From NCBI GenBank assembly GCA_036873755.1, contig JAVTVY010020617.1:1-64000 (forward strand): DNA of 64,000 nt, given 5' to 3'. Positions 22,301-31,900 of the stretch are shown here, in pieces. The notes under the pieces were generated by a model. That model did no database searches. It had not been told where the DNA came from and saw only the letters and a list, made by a program, of their open reading frames with translations. A program made the position numbers and the translations under genes. Positions within the stretch are counted from its first letter, which is position 1. Each line of letters opens with the position of its first letter. Source of the stretch: Hanleya hanleyi. Lineage: Eukaryota; Mollusca; Polyplacophora; Lepidopleurida; Hanleyidae.

Positions 22301-22395
22301 GTGTGACGGGGTTGTGTGAAAGTCAGGGGGAGGTCCCAGTCGTCTACCTCTTCCTCCTCCCCCAGCCCACTATAGTCAAATTCTCCTGTCATCAT
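7225..22395 (-). CDS. RPTOR: RPTOR, regulatory-associated protein of mTOR (raptor), 5' part
   Basis: Raptor is the mTORC1 subunit that recruits TOS-motif substrates to mTOR and docks the complex at lysosomes through Rag GTPases. Twelve exons encode the first 497 residues: 22395-22246, 17618-17516, 16579-16419, 16056-15976, 15084-14938, 14694-14528, 14343-14284, 11985-11885, 11209-11065, 10834-10654, 9937-9854 and 7335-7225. All junctions obey GT-AG and the phases join cleanly (1,491 bases in total). The protein matches human raptor closely through the caspase-like N-terminal conserved region (motifs NGHGVPRP and YDCSNAG) into the armadillo-like helical part, ending at KILAVDS. Human raptor is about 1,335 residues, so the remaining HEAT repeats and WD40 propeller must lie left of the window, beyond the DIRS insertion. 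No frameshift or stop is seen. Confidence 0.97.
7489..9726. mobile_element. 2.2-kb TTAA-flanked element in RPTOR intron 11
   Basis: The left end AGGTGAAATGCAAAG is repeated inverted at the right end, with TTAA at 7485-7488 and 9727-9730. The ends match the MITE at 5990-6468 in all but one of the first 15 bases, so the two are related. The interior holds a molluscan-type tail (near 7713-7770, GAGTGAGTGAGT then a CACGACG motif) and no recognisable transposase. It may be a composite of nested elements. Exons 11 and 12 lie just outside it. Confidence 0.7.
9854..9937 (-). CDS. RPTOR: RPTOR exon 11
   Basis: This 84-bp exon encodes [20 protein letters not shown] and LGPWAVSL, nearly identical to human. 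The acceptor is gtgacag and the donor CTG|gtatgt. Confidence 0.97.
10654..10834 (-). CDS. RPTOR: RPTOR exon 10
   Basis: It encodes [20 protein letters not shown], then [18 protein letters not shown] and [10 protein letters not shown]. This is the start of the armadillo-like region. The acceptor is ttgacag and the donor CAG|gtaggc. Confidence 0.97.
11065..11209 (-). CDS. RPTOR: RPTOR exon 9
   Basis: It encodes [20 protein letters not shown], then [16 protein letters not shown] and PPTYQHPM. The acceptor is gatatag and the donor TG|gtgagt. Confidence 0.96.
11460..11795. repeat. dispersed repeat, uninterrupted copy
   Basis: This stretch in RPTOR intron 8 resembles 25590-25770 joined to 27421-27530. 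Shared landmarks include ATTCTGAAATTT, ACCTTGCATGTTA, AAAATGCACAA and a final AAAATCCC. It shows what the site at 25771 looked like before the transposon inserted there. The family is not identified. Confidence 0.6.
11885..11985 (-). CDS. RPTOR: RPTOR exon 8
   Basis: It encodes [20 protein letters not shown] and [13 protein letters not shown]. The acceptor is tatatcag and the donor G|gtatga. The first base completes the Lys codon left split by exon 7. Confidence 0.96.
12039..12290. repeat. diverged MITE related to CGGTAATTTCCC family
   Basis: The left end (GTAATCCCTATGATAATTCAA) and right end (TTGAATTATTAGAGGGATT) are imperfect inverses, and resemble the ends at 12411 and 51364. It is about 250 bp long and non-coding. 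Confidence 0.5.
12411..14101. mobile_element. TA-flanked transposon with CGGTAATTTCCC ends
   Basis: The left end TACGGTAATTTCCCTAAT is the exact inverse of the right end ending at 14101. TA at each end fits a Tc1/mariner-type target duplication. A short MITE with the same kind of ends occurs at 51364-51582, and a more diverged one at about 12039-12290. No transposase frame remains. It lies in RPTOR intron 7. Confidence 0.75.
14284..14343 (-). CDS. RPTOR: RPTOR exon 7
   Basis: This 60-bp exon encodes [20 protein letters not shown], corresponding to human FCMQKCVSLVPGVTLDLIEK. The acceptor is tttttcag and the donor AA|gtaagtg. It is too short for an ORF scan and was found by filling the gap in the protein alignment. 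Confidence 0.94.
14528..14694 (-). CDS. RPTOR: RPTOR exon 6
   Basis: It starts [11 protein letters not shown] and continues [15 protein letters not shown] and [20 protein letters not shown]. The first dozen residues differ from human raptor (AAINPNHP...), as expected for a surface loop. The acceptor is ttttaaag and the donor TG|gtaatt. Confidence 0.95.
14938..15084 (-). CDS. RPTOR: RPTOR exon 5
   Basis: It encodes [20 protein letters not shown], then YVYDCSNAG and REHELE. YDCSNAG is the cysteine motif of the caspase-like fold. The exon is 49 full codons with both splice phases 0. Confidence 0.97.
15184..15199. repeat. solitary hAT-like terminal repeat
   Basis: The 16 bases GTAATCTAAAGCCCTG are identical to the right terminus of the element at 20439-22061. 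No partner end is visible nearby, so this is probably a truncated relative in RPTOR intron 4. Confidence 0.5.
15306..15975 (-). repeat. minisatellite made of RPTOR exon 4 plus 5' splice site
   Basis: Nine degenerate copies of about 76 bp follow authentic exon 4 in transcript direction. Each holds most of exon 4 ([19 protein letters not shown] to FNK) and, in about six copies, an intact AAG|GTCAGT-like donor, but none has an acceptor. The unit length is not a multiple of three, and several copies carry frameshifts (15593-15660 copy, 15720 deletion), so read-through would not extend the protein. Copies differ by 5-20%, so the array is not recent. Confidence 0.95.
15976..16056 (-). CDS. RPTOR: RPTOR exon 4 (authentic copy)
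   Basis: It encodes [20 protein letters not shown] and EIWVFNK, 27 residues. NGHG is the histidine motif of the raptor caspase-like domain. Only this copy of the tandem array has a proper acceptor (tatttcag) and the GAGGAGCGT start; the donor is AAG|gtctgt. Confidence 0.97.
16419..16579 (-). CDS. RPTOR: RPTOR exon 3
   Basis: It encodes [20 protein letters not shown], then [20 protein letters not shown] and SLRRNAK. The acceptor is gtcctcag and the donor AAG|gtgtgt. It ends on a complete codon. Confidence 0.97.
16642..17069. mobile_element. hAT-type MITE copy 1
   Basis: It starts AGGGGCGTC and ends GACGCCCT. The 8-bp target duplication TGTATTGC is exact at 16634-16641 and 17070-17077, as expected for hAT transposons. 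It lies in RPTOR intron 2. The 26557-27299 element is the same family. Confidence 0.9.
17405..17465 (+). repeat. SINE 3' tail ending in CTCACTCACTC
   Basis: A short stretch reads ACTTCGTTGGAAATGATGTTAAA then ACTCACTCACTC. This resembles the 3' tails near 60105 and 63765. No head is recognised upstream. Confidence 0.45.
17516..17618 (-). CDS. RPTOR: RPTOR exon 2
   Basis: It encodes [20 protein letters not shown] and onward to ARLECWL, almost the same as human raptor. The acceptor is tttcag and the donor G|gtatgt. The last base pairs with AT of exon 3 to form the Asp codon. Confidence 0.96.
17995..18900. mobile_element. non-autonomous hAT-like element, 6-bp duplication
   Basis: The ends are CAGGGCTGGAAATAA and its inverse with one change. 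TACATT flanks both sides (17989-17994 and 18901-18906). The interior near 18020-18090 has repeated CACAGGTTACGG/ACAGGTTA motifs. No transposase is visible. It lies in RPTOR intron 1. Confidence 0.75.
19199..20337. mobile_element. PIF/Harbinger-like element, TTA duplication
   Basis: The first about 34 bases (GGCCCCATAAAAAAAATGCC and onward to CCCATCAC) recur inverted at the right end. TTA flanks both ends (19196-19198 and 20338-20340), the usual PIF/Harbinger target. The interior has no recognisable transposase or Myb-like ORF. It lies in RPTOR intron 1. Confidence 0.75.
20439..22061 (+). mobile_element. decayed hAT-like transposon
   Basis: The ends are CAGGGCTTTAGATTAC and its exact inverse. 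ACTTT flanks both sides (20434-20438 and 22062-22066). A broken plus-strand frame from about 21078 starts [14 protein letters not shown] and includes [16 protein letters not shown], similar in style to the N-termini of hAT/ZMYM-type transposases. A later fragment near 21640-21740 reads [20 protein letters not shown]. The superfamily call rests on end sequence and is moderate. It lies in RPTOR intron 1, 185 bp from exon 1. Confidence 0.65.
20994..21807 (+). pseudogene. transposase remnant
   Basis: Open fragments 20994-21356 and 21403-21807 lie inside the transposon at 20439-22061 and are in different frames, with further shifts near 21640. The first fragment is basic and Ser-rich and contains a KFFSAPP motif. 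No catalytic domain can be read. It is probably a decayed transposase or its DNA-binding part. Confidence 0.4.
22246..22395 (-). CDS. RPTOR: RPTOR exon 1
   Basis: It begins [16 protein letters not shown] and continues DWDLPLTF and EKIEGSKS to WRMKER, corresponding to the human N-terminus. Either ATG (22395 or 22392) could start translation. The frame stays open upstream to 22482, but those extra residues do not resemble raptor. The donor is CGG|gtgtgt. Confidence 0.94.
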
Positions 22396-22848
22396 CTTAG
22401 AATGACACCCAAGAGATGAACGTGTCTTACTGACACCTTTCAGTATCCCAGCTAGAAGCTTAACATAAATTATTTCGGCCAAACTTCCCAGTTTGAATGA
22501 TGCAGAAGCATGGTCGCGGCCATATTTGTTATTTTCTTGTCTTTTCGCGAAGTCTCAATAGCAAATTGTTTTCGTTGGAGAAATGTTTTTAATGCTCAAA
22601 ATTCTTCAACTTAAATAGAAAGCTAGTGCTAATGTAAATTAAAAGTCGGTCATCACAATTACTGGTTTTGAGAGATGAGATTTTTTGAGAAAATACATAC
22701 AGCGTTTGTATCGAGATGTATTTTTGAAGCGCCCTCTTCAGGAGGAAATCAAAACTAAGCAGAAAAACATTCAAATGCAGATGGCGCGCAAGCAGGAAGC
22801 AGACACCGTGAAGCAGACGACGGGACAAGAGTCGTTCAAATAAATGCC
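22396..22848. promoter_or_regulatory. RPTOR-SUFU bidirectional promoter region
   Basis: This 453-bp segment lies between the two divergent start codons, so both genes must be initiated from it or from first exons further out. No TATA box is obvious in a useful place. It contains GCGGCCATATTTG near 22516 and GCAGATGGCGCGC near 22778, both resembling the AAGATGGC-type core bound by YY1-like factors, which often mark TATA-less promoters. Transcription start sites cannot be read from sequence. Confidence 0.65.
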
Positions 22849-22851
22849 ATG
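22844..22851 (+). promoter_or_regulatory. overlapping upstream ATG at SUFU start
   Basis: An out-of-frame ATG at 22844 precedes the SUFU ATG at 22849 by five bases. It would open an 18-codon frame that ends inside exon 1. The SUFU ATG has the stronger context (GCCATGT, G at -3), the upstream one a T at -3. Leaky scanning would be needed if transcripts include both. Confidence 0.55.
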
Positions 22852-22967
22852 TCTAACAGCATGGGTGATTTTGATTATGCAGGGCTTGAAGCCATAGATA
22901 GACTATGTAGTGAATTATATCCCGACCAACTTAATCCTTTACAGGCTACAGCGTTAGTAAAACAGTG
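22849..22967 (+). CDS. SUFU: SUFU exon 1
   Basis: It encodes MSNSMGDFDYAGLEAIDRLC and SELYPDQLNPLQATALVKQW (last codon split). The human protein has a Pro-rich extension before this point that is absent here. The donor is TG|gtgagt. Confidence 0.95.
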
Positions 22968-25900
22968 GTGAGTTGGGGCGCAAAAAGCCAAAATCCAGTG
23001 TCGAAATCTAGGGTCTCTTTCGGCGAAAACATCGGCTAAGGAGTCTATTTTTTTATTTTTGGTTGTTGTTGCTGACCCCTTTAGCCCGAATCACATATAC
23101 AGACCGAAAAGGAAAAAAATAAATAAGACGTCAGTCGCTCGAGATCTTTAACTGCACACGGCGTGGGGAATTGAGACAGACGCACAAAAAGCATTTTGTC
23201 GAATAAATAATATGATTTGGCATCTCCAGCACTATGACAACCACCTAATGACTCCTTTAATTAGATGGAATCTGCCATCAAACACGGATTTTGTCATTTT
23301 GCCGTTGGGTTTCTTTCGCCATAGTTTACAGGGACATGCGCAGAATGGGGTTGGTCTTCTGACTCACGTCATCAAGAACCAATAGCGACGTCTGTTTATT
23401 CACGTGATCAGGAAGGTCACGAGATCAAGGTCATATTCTCACAAGATGGCAGAAAGGCGCGAAAACGTTAAAATCAATGGAAGTTTTTTCTCACACATTT
23501 GATCACTTTTTGTCAGCATCAAAACAGTCATGAGAGATGGTACATGGTTAGAGAAGCTCAGGTCGGTCAAACTGTATCAAATTGGCATATTTTTCTCTCC
23601 CGTTTCGTTATTTTCGTCAGCGAAAAGCCGCTCTTCGCGACATGAATTTTTATCGCCAAAATTTAACCTAGGCGCGATCTGGGCTGTGATAGGAATGCCA
23701 CGCCCCCTTACCTATTTTCACCTATCACAGCCAGAGTTTCTGGGTTAGGGTCTCTTATATATCTTTAGGTCTGCTTCTTTCGTGTTCTACATGTACTCTG
23801 CCCTGTCTAGGGTGTTCAGTACAATAAATATTGAATTGAATTGAATAGATACGTCTTATGAGGAATTGGGAATCGGGTTTACTTCTTTGTCAACTGGGAA
23901 TCATTGGAATTTGGTCCACGTTCTTTCAGTAGTAGTATATGAAGCGTAAATCTCTGTGGATTTGAGGTGTCGTGAGGAGGAAAGAAAGGAACTATTTAAT
24001 GGTTAGTTATCATCACCGCTCCCCCCCCCAATTTTGCCTCAACCTAGTTCAACAAGCTAAACTCTACTGACAGTTAATTTTGTCATATTGAAAAAACGTA
24101 GGGTTTAGCTGTAGTTCAACAAGCTGAACCCTACTGACATTTAATTTTGTGATATTGATTATGTAGGATTCAGCCGTTGAATCGAAATTTCCTATCGCAA
24201 AATTTTCGCCTCCCGACCTAGGTAACTGCGGGTGGATTTGCGCTCATAAAAATCGATATTACCTACCGCTTTGTCCTCGTTTGGATAGAATACATATTTG
24301 CCTACTTCCCTGACCATTTATTTTCTCTGTCCATCTCCTTTCATTTCCATAAACGACAAAAGAAAAAAATATCATTGCAGACGATCTTCCAAACACGAAA
24401 TCCACCGCCATTTTCGAACACTCTAGCGTGACCCTGATTCTCTCACGTGAGGTTATTCTAAATTCAGGATTACAAGAGTCGGAGAAACTGAATCCACTCA
24501 GTCGACCCAGTCGCTTAGGGAGATGAATAATCTCATGAATTACCTTTCTCAGTATGTGCCTTCTATTATGCTTGATATCGATAGTTACAATTTTACATTT
24601 AAATGCAGATAATGTGAGGCCTAAATTAAAAAGGTGTTTGTTTGGGGTAACCCGACCGACCCAACAATATCCCCGCGACTCAAAAGTTTTTAAGAAATAT
24701 TTTTTTGGAATTTTTTTGTTCCCCAAAATCTGTCGAAGAAAATCGAATGTTTATTTTTCGAAAACTCGTGGGAACAGCTTCGCTAATTTCCCGGGCTGAG
24801 TGGCAATCGGGAGCCCTCAAAATTTTTAACATAGCAAAGCCACACGAGGGTTCCCGACAGCAGAGCGCATGGTTAAAAATGGCAGCCCAGTGGTGTTGCG
24901 TTTTTGCCAGGAAAAAGAACCGTAAATGGCCACTGTGCAAATAAATGAGAAAAGAAGATTCAACTAGGGTTGCCAATTGGATGAACTCTTTAAGCACGTT
25001 TGCTGTACGGTTTAGTTAACGAGGATAAATATTTGTCTCTTTGTTGATCGATGTACGACGATCGCGGAAGGAGAAATGAAAATTCCGAGACGGCAGTGGC
25101 CGGTGGAAGTGACAACAGGTGATCTGTGATAACGTTTTTTCGTGAATATATTATTTATCCTCCGTTGTCGATTTCATACCGAGTTACGTCGAGAGAAGTC
25201 ATATCTATTGGCTATAATCCCCAGAAATATGGAAGGAAGAGAGGTAGCTGTCTATGCAAAGACGGCAACGTGGAGCCAACGTTATGTCGAACAACAACAA
25301 CAACTCAACGAAAATTTACGCTTCTCGGTTGTTCTTGAGGCATCCTTGCCATGATATTTTGGGATAAATTTCTGCTGCATTATAGGGCATACATATTTAG
25401 CAGTTAAACCCAAAATGCAGTACCTTTTTTTTGTCATTAAGTACGAGGAATACCTGATTCATAAATTATTACTTTTTGGAACTATTGCCTGTCTCGATAC
25501 CCCTGTCTCGCATGGCGATGGGATGAGATTTTCGGCAATATATGTTCTCCTCAGAGAACTGAAATTCCCCACAGTATCTATACTTGATTTGTGCATTTTT
25601 ATTCTGAAATTTGAAGGAAATCTGTTCAGAACCGAAGAAAATCTTCAATACCTTGCATGTTATTTTCAGAGCAGAATGTTTTCTTGCAATGTTGTATCAT
25701 TGTAGGCGCTATGAAAATCACGTGTGAGGTATTGGTAAATTTTTCAGAATAAAAATGCACAAATAACATAGCATGACTGCCCGGTTATTGGACACTTTTT
25801 ACGAATAAGAGTCTGCAGGTCGGCCATGCAACCACGTATGGCCGAGAAAGTAACACTGGATAAAGGACTACATCTTTAGTGATAAATCGTCATAAAAAAA

Positions 25901-28900
25901 TATTGAAGACAAAATACGGGGAGAGACTGGGAATAGTTGAAAGGCAGGGACCATCCACGGTATGAAAATGCAAGTTTGCGCCCAGTTCATGAGTTATTGG
26001 ACACTTTTTCAGTGATGGATTTATTTGAAACTAATCCACTTACTATAAAATTGTTTGTCCCCCAGTCTTTAGTAAACATCCAAGAATATTTAAACATGAA
26101 TCCGCACTGTAGCCCACAAATGAGTTTTGGAATGAGCGTCGAAGAATCAACCGGTCCCAAATTTTGCAGTTTTTGGGAGTGTCCATTATCCTTGGCTGTC
26201 AATCAGTGCTATTGCCACTGTGAGTCACTTGTCATGCTATCGTAAACTGGCTGCTCCCCGGAATTGCTCTGTTTTCAGACGGAGTGGCGGGAGAAATATA
26301 CATCGTCTGCCAAACGCCGGTCGCGTTGCACACTGAGATTCAAAATGAAGATTCTCCATATTTGTGGGAACATTTTCAGCCGAATTTCGTTGAATTTAAT
26401 CAAACCTGCAATCAGGAATGAAACTCTGAAACTGGAGGAAATTTTCTGGTGCATTTTTTCACCCAAATTTGTGAGACTATTTCCGACCCGCATGAGGACT
26501 TAACGTGCACAAATTCCGTGAGTAAACAGAAATTTATCAGCGTGTCTTTGTAACTCAGGGGCGTCACTAGGATTTCAAAAGGGGGGGTGCAAATGTTTTT
26601 AATTTTCAAGGGCGAATCTGGCGAAGGTTCATAAGGGGTTCGACTATCACAGCCCAATAGGCGAGGGTCCAGGGGCCGCCTAGGCCCCGGAAGCTTCGGG
26701 GTCCTAAATCGCGGAGATGCGTTCTAAGCGTTTTCCCGGATATAAATCTGACCATAATGTATGCAGATTTATGGTTCTATTTTCACGTTTGTTTCGCATT
26801 TATAACCACACATCGATGTTGGAAAAAATCACACATCATGCCTGAATCCATTTGACTCTCTCGTTATATTTAATACATACAAAACGATGAACTTTACGCC
26901 ATGGAACATAAGAAACCAATACGCGTACCAATATGATTGATTTACACAAAGCTAAAATAAGCGAATCCTGCCAGACCAACAGGCGAGCGTCCAGCGGCCG
27001 CCTAGATCCCAGAAGCTCCGGGGTCCTAGGATGCCGGACATGCCTCCCACCCCCGTAGATCGTTCTTAATTCCCCATTTCTCACCAACGCAGGAATGCGC
27101 GCCAAGGGTGCGCCTTTCAAGGGGGTCCGGGGACATGCTCCCGCCGGAATTTTTTTAATTTTTAGCCTTTATTTCCTGCATTTTATCGTATTTTAATGGT
27201 TAACTGGGGTTTGATATCTTATATAATTTTCGAATTTCCAATATACGGGCAAAAAGGGGGGTGCGTTCGCACCACACGCACCATGGGTAGCGACGCCCTT
27301 GTAACTCAACTGTAAAATTGAATTTGTATTACAGTTGTCATGTAATATTCCCAGAAAATAGCCCTGCGGGGTCTAGGTGTCCAATAATAGGGCCTGTCCA
27401 ATAACCGGGCAGTCATGCTAGATACTGTGAAGAATTTCAATGCTTTGAGATAAACTGGCTCCGATATTTCACGAAAATCCCATCTAATCATAATTTGATA
27501 CAGACAGTAAACTGTCTGCCCAATAAAAAAATAAAAAATAAAATAAAATAAATTTTCGACCGACCGACACATTCTCACTGACCAGGGTCTGTTACCCCAA
27601 ATAAACACCTTTTTAATTTAGGCCTGACAGCCTTATGAATGAGCCGTTTCCGACCTTCCTGTCTACAATCCCGAATTTACAAATTAGTCTCGTGCCACCA
27701 TAGTGACATTTCAAAATGGCGGTGGATTTCGTTTTTGGAAGATCGTCCGTGATGATATCTTTTTCTCTTGCCATTTATGGAAATGAAAGGAGCTGGACAG
27801 AGAAAAATAAATGGCCAGGGAAGTAGGCAAATATGTATTCTATCCAAACGAGCACTAAGCAGTAGGTATTATCGATTTTTATGAGCGCAAATCCACCCAC
27901 AGTTACCTAGGTCGGGAGGCGAAAATTTTGCGATAGGAAATTTTGATTCAACGGCTGAACCCTAAATAATCAATATCACAAAATTAAATGTCAGTAGGGT
28001 TCAGCTTGTTGAACTAGGTTTAGCTGTTGAACCGAAAATTCCTATCGCAAAATTTTCGGCCTCCCGTTCTAGGTAACATCGGGTGGATTTGCGCTTATAA
28101 AAATCAAGAATACCTACCACTTTGCACTCATTTGGATAGAATACATATTTGCCTACTTCCTTGATCATTTATTTCCTCTGTCCAGCTCCTTTCATTTCCA
28201 TAAAAGGTAAAAGAAAAAAAATTATCGCGCTCGATCTTCTAAAACTAAATCGGTAGCCATTGTGAAAATATTGCTATGGTGGCACGAGACTGATTGTAAT
28301 TTCGGGATTGTGGACAGGAAAGTCGGAAACGGCTCATTCATAAGACTGTCACATCTGCATTGAAATGTAAAACTGAAACTATCGGTATCAAGCATAATAG
28401 AAGGCACATAACGAAAATGGTAATTTACAGGATTTTTCATCTCTCTAAGTGACCGGGTCGACTGAGCGGATTCAGTTTTTCCGACTTGTAATCCTGAATT
28501 TAGAATAACCTCACATGCGAGAATCAGAATCACGCGAGAGTGTTCTAAATATGGCGGCAGATTTAGTTTTTGAAAGATCAAGTGCGGTGATTATTTTTAG
28601 CCCACCATCACCAGATGGTGGGCTGTTCAAATCGCTTTTCGTCCGTGGTCCGTCGTCCGTCTGTCGTCCGTCCGTAAACAATTTCTTGTTATCGCGATTT
28701 CTCAGGAACTACTTTATGGATCTTTCTCAAATTTGGTACACAGGTTGGGGTCTTGTTGTGCAAGATACGTTTTCTGGTCCGATTCGAAAATCCAATATGG
28801 CCACAAGGCGGCCATCTTGGATTTCCCCATGAAACCTTGTTATCGCGATTTCTCAGGAACTACTTTATGGATCTTTCTCAAATTTGGTACACAGGTTCCC

Positions 28901-31900
28901 CTTGGGGTCTAGTTGTGCAAGATACCTTTTCTGGTCCGATTCGAAAATCCAATATGGCCACCAGGCAGCCATCTTGGATTTCCCCATGAAACCTTGTTAT
29001 CGCGATTTCTCAGGAACTACTTTATGGATCTTTCTCAAATTTGGTACACAGGTTTCCCTTGGGGTCTAGTTGTGCAAGATACCTTTTCTGGTCCGATTCG
29101 AAAATCCAATATGGCCACCAGGCGGCCATCTTGGATTTCCCCATGAAACCTTAGGGTGCACTCCAGAGATTCTTCCATTCGGCATGGAATAGACTATGGG
29201 TCCGTTTTTCGTCGTAAAACCTTCAACCCAAATCACTTATATGTATATATTTTCTGAAAGAGCATGATGAAACTATTATTTTAAGATATAACACTGCTAT
29301 GTTATAGAAAAATTAAACTCGAACATTCTCCTCCATGCTTGCTTCATTTTTCCTAGAAAACCCCTTAAAAATGTCGAAAAATGGTCAAATTCGGCTCAAT
29401 TTCCAGAAAAATCTGTAAGAGCGATTTCAATTAAACTTCTTACTCACGTTCCCTGGTCCGGTCTCAACTTAAAAAGGCAAACAAAAGTGGGTGTCAACCT
29501 GCCCGTTTTTTGTCAGGTTTTCTTCCCGTAAATGAGTCCCGATTTTTAGGCACACCCAAGGGGCATAACTGAGGCAGGACAAACTTTACTCCATGATCCC
29601 GATCAGCGTGTAGACGAAGCCAGCACTCGATTTGTACGTACTCGTTTGCAGCGTTGATAATGTTGAATAGGATGGCATTATAGATATAAGCTATTAAGAA
29701 GACAAGAAAAATTATGATGTAGCAGAACAAGGGCAGTCTACCGTATTATGAAATTAGAGAGGGGCCATTACTACGAAACTGTGGAGGGCCACCTTAAATT
29801 AAGGGGCAGGATGTTTTTACGAAATTAATTATTCACATGTATCGTAATCTCAGAGTGTTTGCGAGTATGGCGGTATACAACACTTGCCCGTTATACATAT
29901 TATTTTGGGAAATCCGACCGATAACTTTCCCCCTACCCCATCTTTGTTTTGATCACTTTTGCCAATTCCAGCAGGATTTTCGAGGGCAAAACTCAAAATT
30001 AACCTATTTCTTCTTAATAATGTCAAATTATTGGTAATTTTGCACTAAATTTTCTCTTAGAAACATGGGAAATACTTCAGAAACTTAAGAAATAATTCGT
30101 AAAACCATAATAATATACATCCATTCCATCCTTTATGGACTGTAAATGGGTTCTCTTGTAAAGAAAATTTACACTGGCAAATTTATATCATTCTGATAGG
30201 ACCTCGTTCTGCCATAATATCCACCGAAATCTCATTCCAGGGGGAGATAACTCCTGTATGGAATACAGTATGCAATAACCTCAATAGTATACTAATGGAC
30301 ACACTGTGGATTATTTTAATCGAACTCCTGGTCTTCTTTCCACCTGCTTCCGAAAATAGCGCTTCAGGTGTAACTAGGCAGTCAAAATTAAACAATCTGG
30401 TGTAATGATACATCTCCGCTCCGTAACGGAGTCTACATTAAGATAATGCATAGACTCCACTATTATGCCTTAAAGGGTGCACTCCAGAGATTCTTCCATT
30501 CGGCATGGAATAGACTATGGGTCCGTTTTTCGGCCACCAGTTGTCGTAAAACCTTCAACCCAAATCACTTATATGTATATATTTTCTGAAAGAGCATGAT
30601 GAAACTATTATTTTAAGATATAACACTGCTATGTTATAGAAAAATTAAACTCGAACATTCTCCTCCATGCTTGCTTCATTTTTCCTAGAAAACCCCTTAA
30701 AAATGTCGAAAAATGGTCAAATTCGGCTCAATTTCCAGAAAAATCTGTAAGAGCGATTTCAATTAAACTTCTTACTCACGTTCCCTGGTCCGGTCTCAAC
30801 TTAAAAAGGCAAACAAAAGTGGGTGTCAACCTGCCCGTTTTTGTCAGATTTTCTTCCCGTAAATGAGTCCCGATTTTTAGGCACACCCAAGGGGCATAAC
30901 TGAGGCAGGACAAACTTTACTCCATGATCCCGATCAGCGTGTAGACGAAGCCAGCACTCGATTTGTACGTACTCGTTTGCAGCGTTGATAATGTTGAGTA
31001 GGATGGCATTATAGATATAAGCTATTAAGAAGACAAGAAGAATTATGATGTAGCAGAACAAGGGCAGTCTACCGTATTATGAAATTAGAGAGGGGCCATT
31101 ACTACGAAACTGTGGAGGGCCACCTTATCACAATTTCTCAGGAACTACAGCATGGATCTTTCTCAAATTTGGTACACACGTTTCCCTTGGGGTTTAGTTG
31201 TGCAAGATACCTTTTCTGGTCCGATTCGAAAATCCAATATGGCCACCAGGCAGCCATCTTGGATTTCCCCATGAAACATTGTTATCGTCATTTCTCAGGA
31301 ACTACTGTATGGATCTTTCTCAAATTTGGTACAGATTCCCCTTGGGGTCTAGTTGTGCAAGATACCTTTTCTGGTCCGATTCGAAAATCCAATATGGCCA
31401 CCAGGCAGCCATCTTGGATTTCCTCATGAAACCTTGTTATCGCGATTTCTCAGGAACTACAGCATGGATCTTTCTCAAATTTGGTACACAGGTTCCCCTT
31501 GGGGTCTAGTTGTGCAAGATACCTTTTCTGGTCCGATTCGAAAATCCAATATGGCCACCAGGCAGCCATCTTGGACTTCCCCATGAAACATTGTTATCGT
31601 CATTTCTCAGGAACTACTGTGTGGATCTTTCTCAAATTTGGTACACAGATTCCCCTTGGGGTCTAGTTGTGCAAGATACCTTTTCTGGTCCGATTCGAAA
31701 ATCCAATATGGCCACCAGGCAGCCATCTTGGATTTCCTCATGAAACCTTGTTATCGCGATTTCTCAGGACCTACTTCATGGATCTTTCTCAAATTTGGTA
31801 CACAGGTTCCCCTTGGGGTCTAGTTGTGCAAGATACCTTTTCTGGTCCGATTCGGAAATCCAATATGGCCACCAGGCAGCCATCTTGGATTTCCCCATGA

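Larger units (their letters stand above)
25590..27530. mobile_element. three-level nested repeat
   Basis: The outer layer (25590-25770 and 27421-27530) is the dispersed repeat seen intact at 11460-11795. It is split by a TA-flanked transposon (25771-27418), which itself contains an hAT-type MITE (26557-27299). The order of insertion can be read from the target duplications. Confidence 0.75.

Noticed and set aside
22396..22482. Longer RPTOR N-terminus from ATG at 22482
   Set aside because: The frame is open but the extra residues are unlike raptor; the ATG pair at 22395/22392 fits the family N-terminus better.
30801..31061. Hydrophobic 86-codon minus ORF (MFCYIIILLVFLIAYIYNAI)
   Set aside because: It recurs in both copies of a non-coding duplication, has no known family and no gene context.
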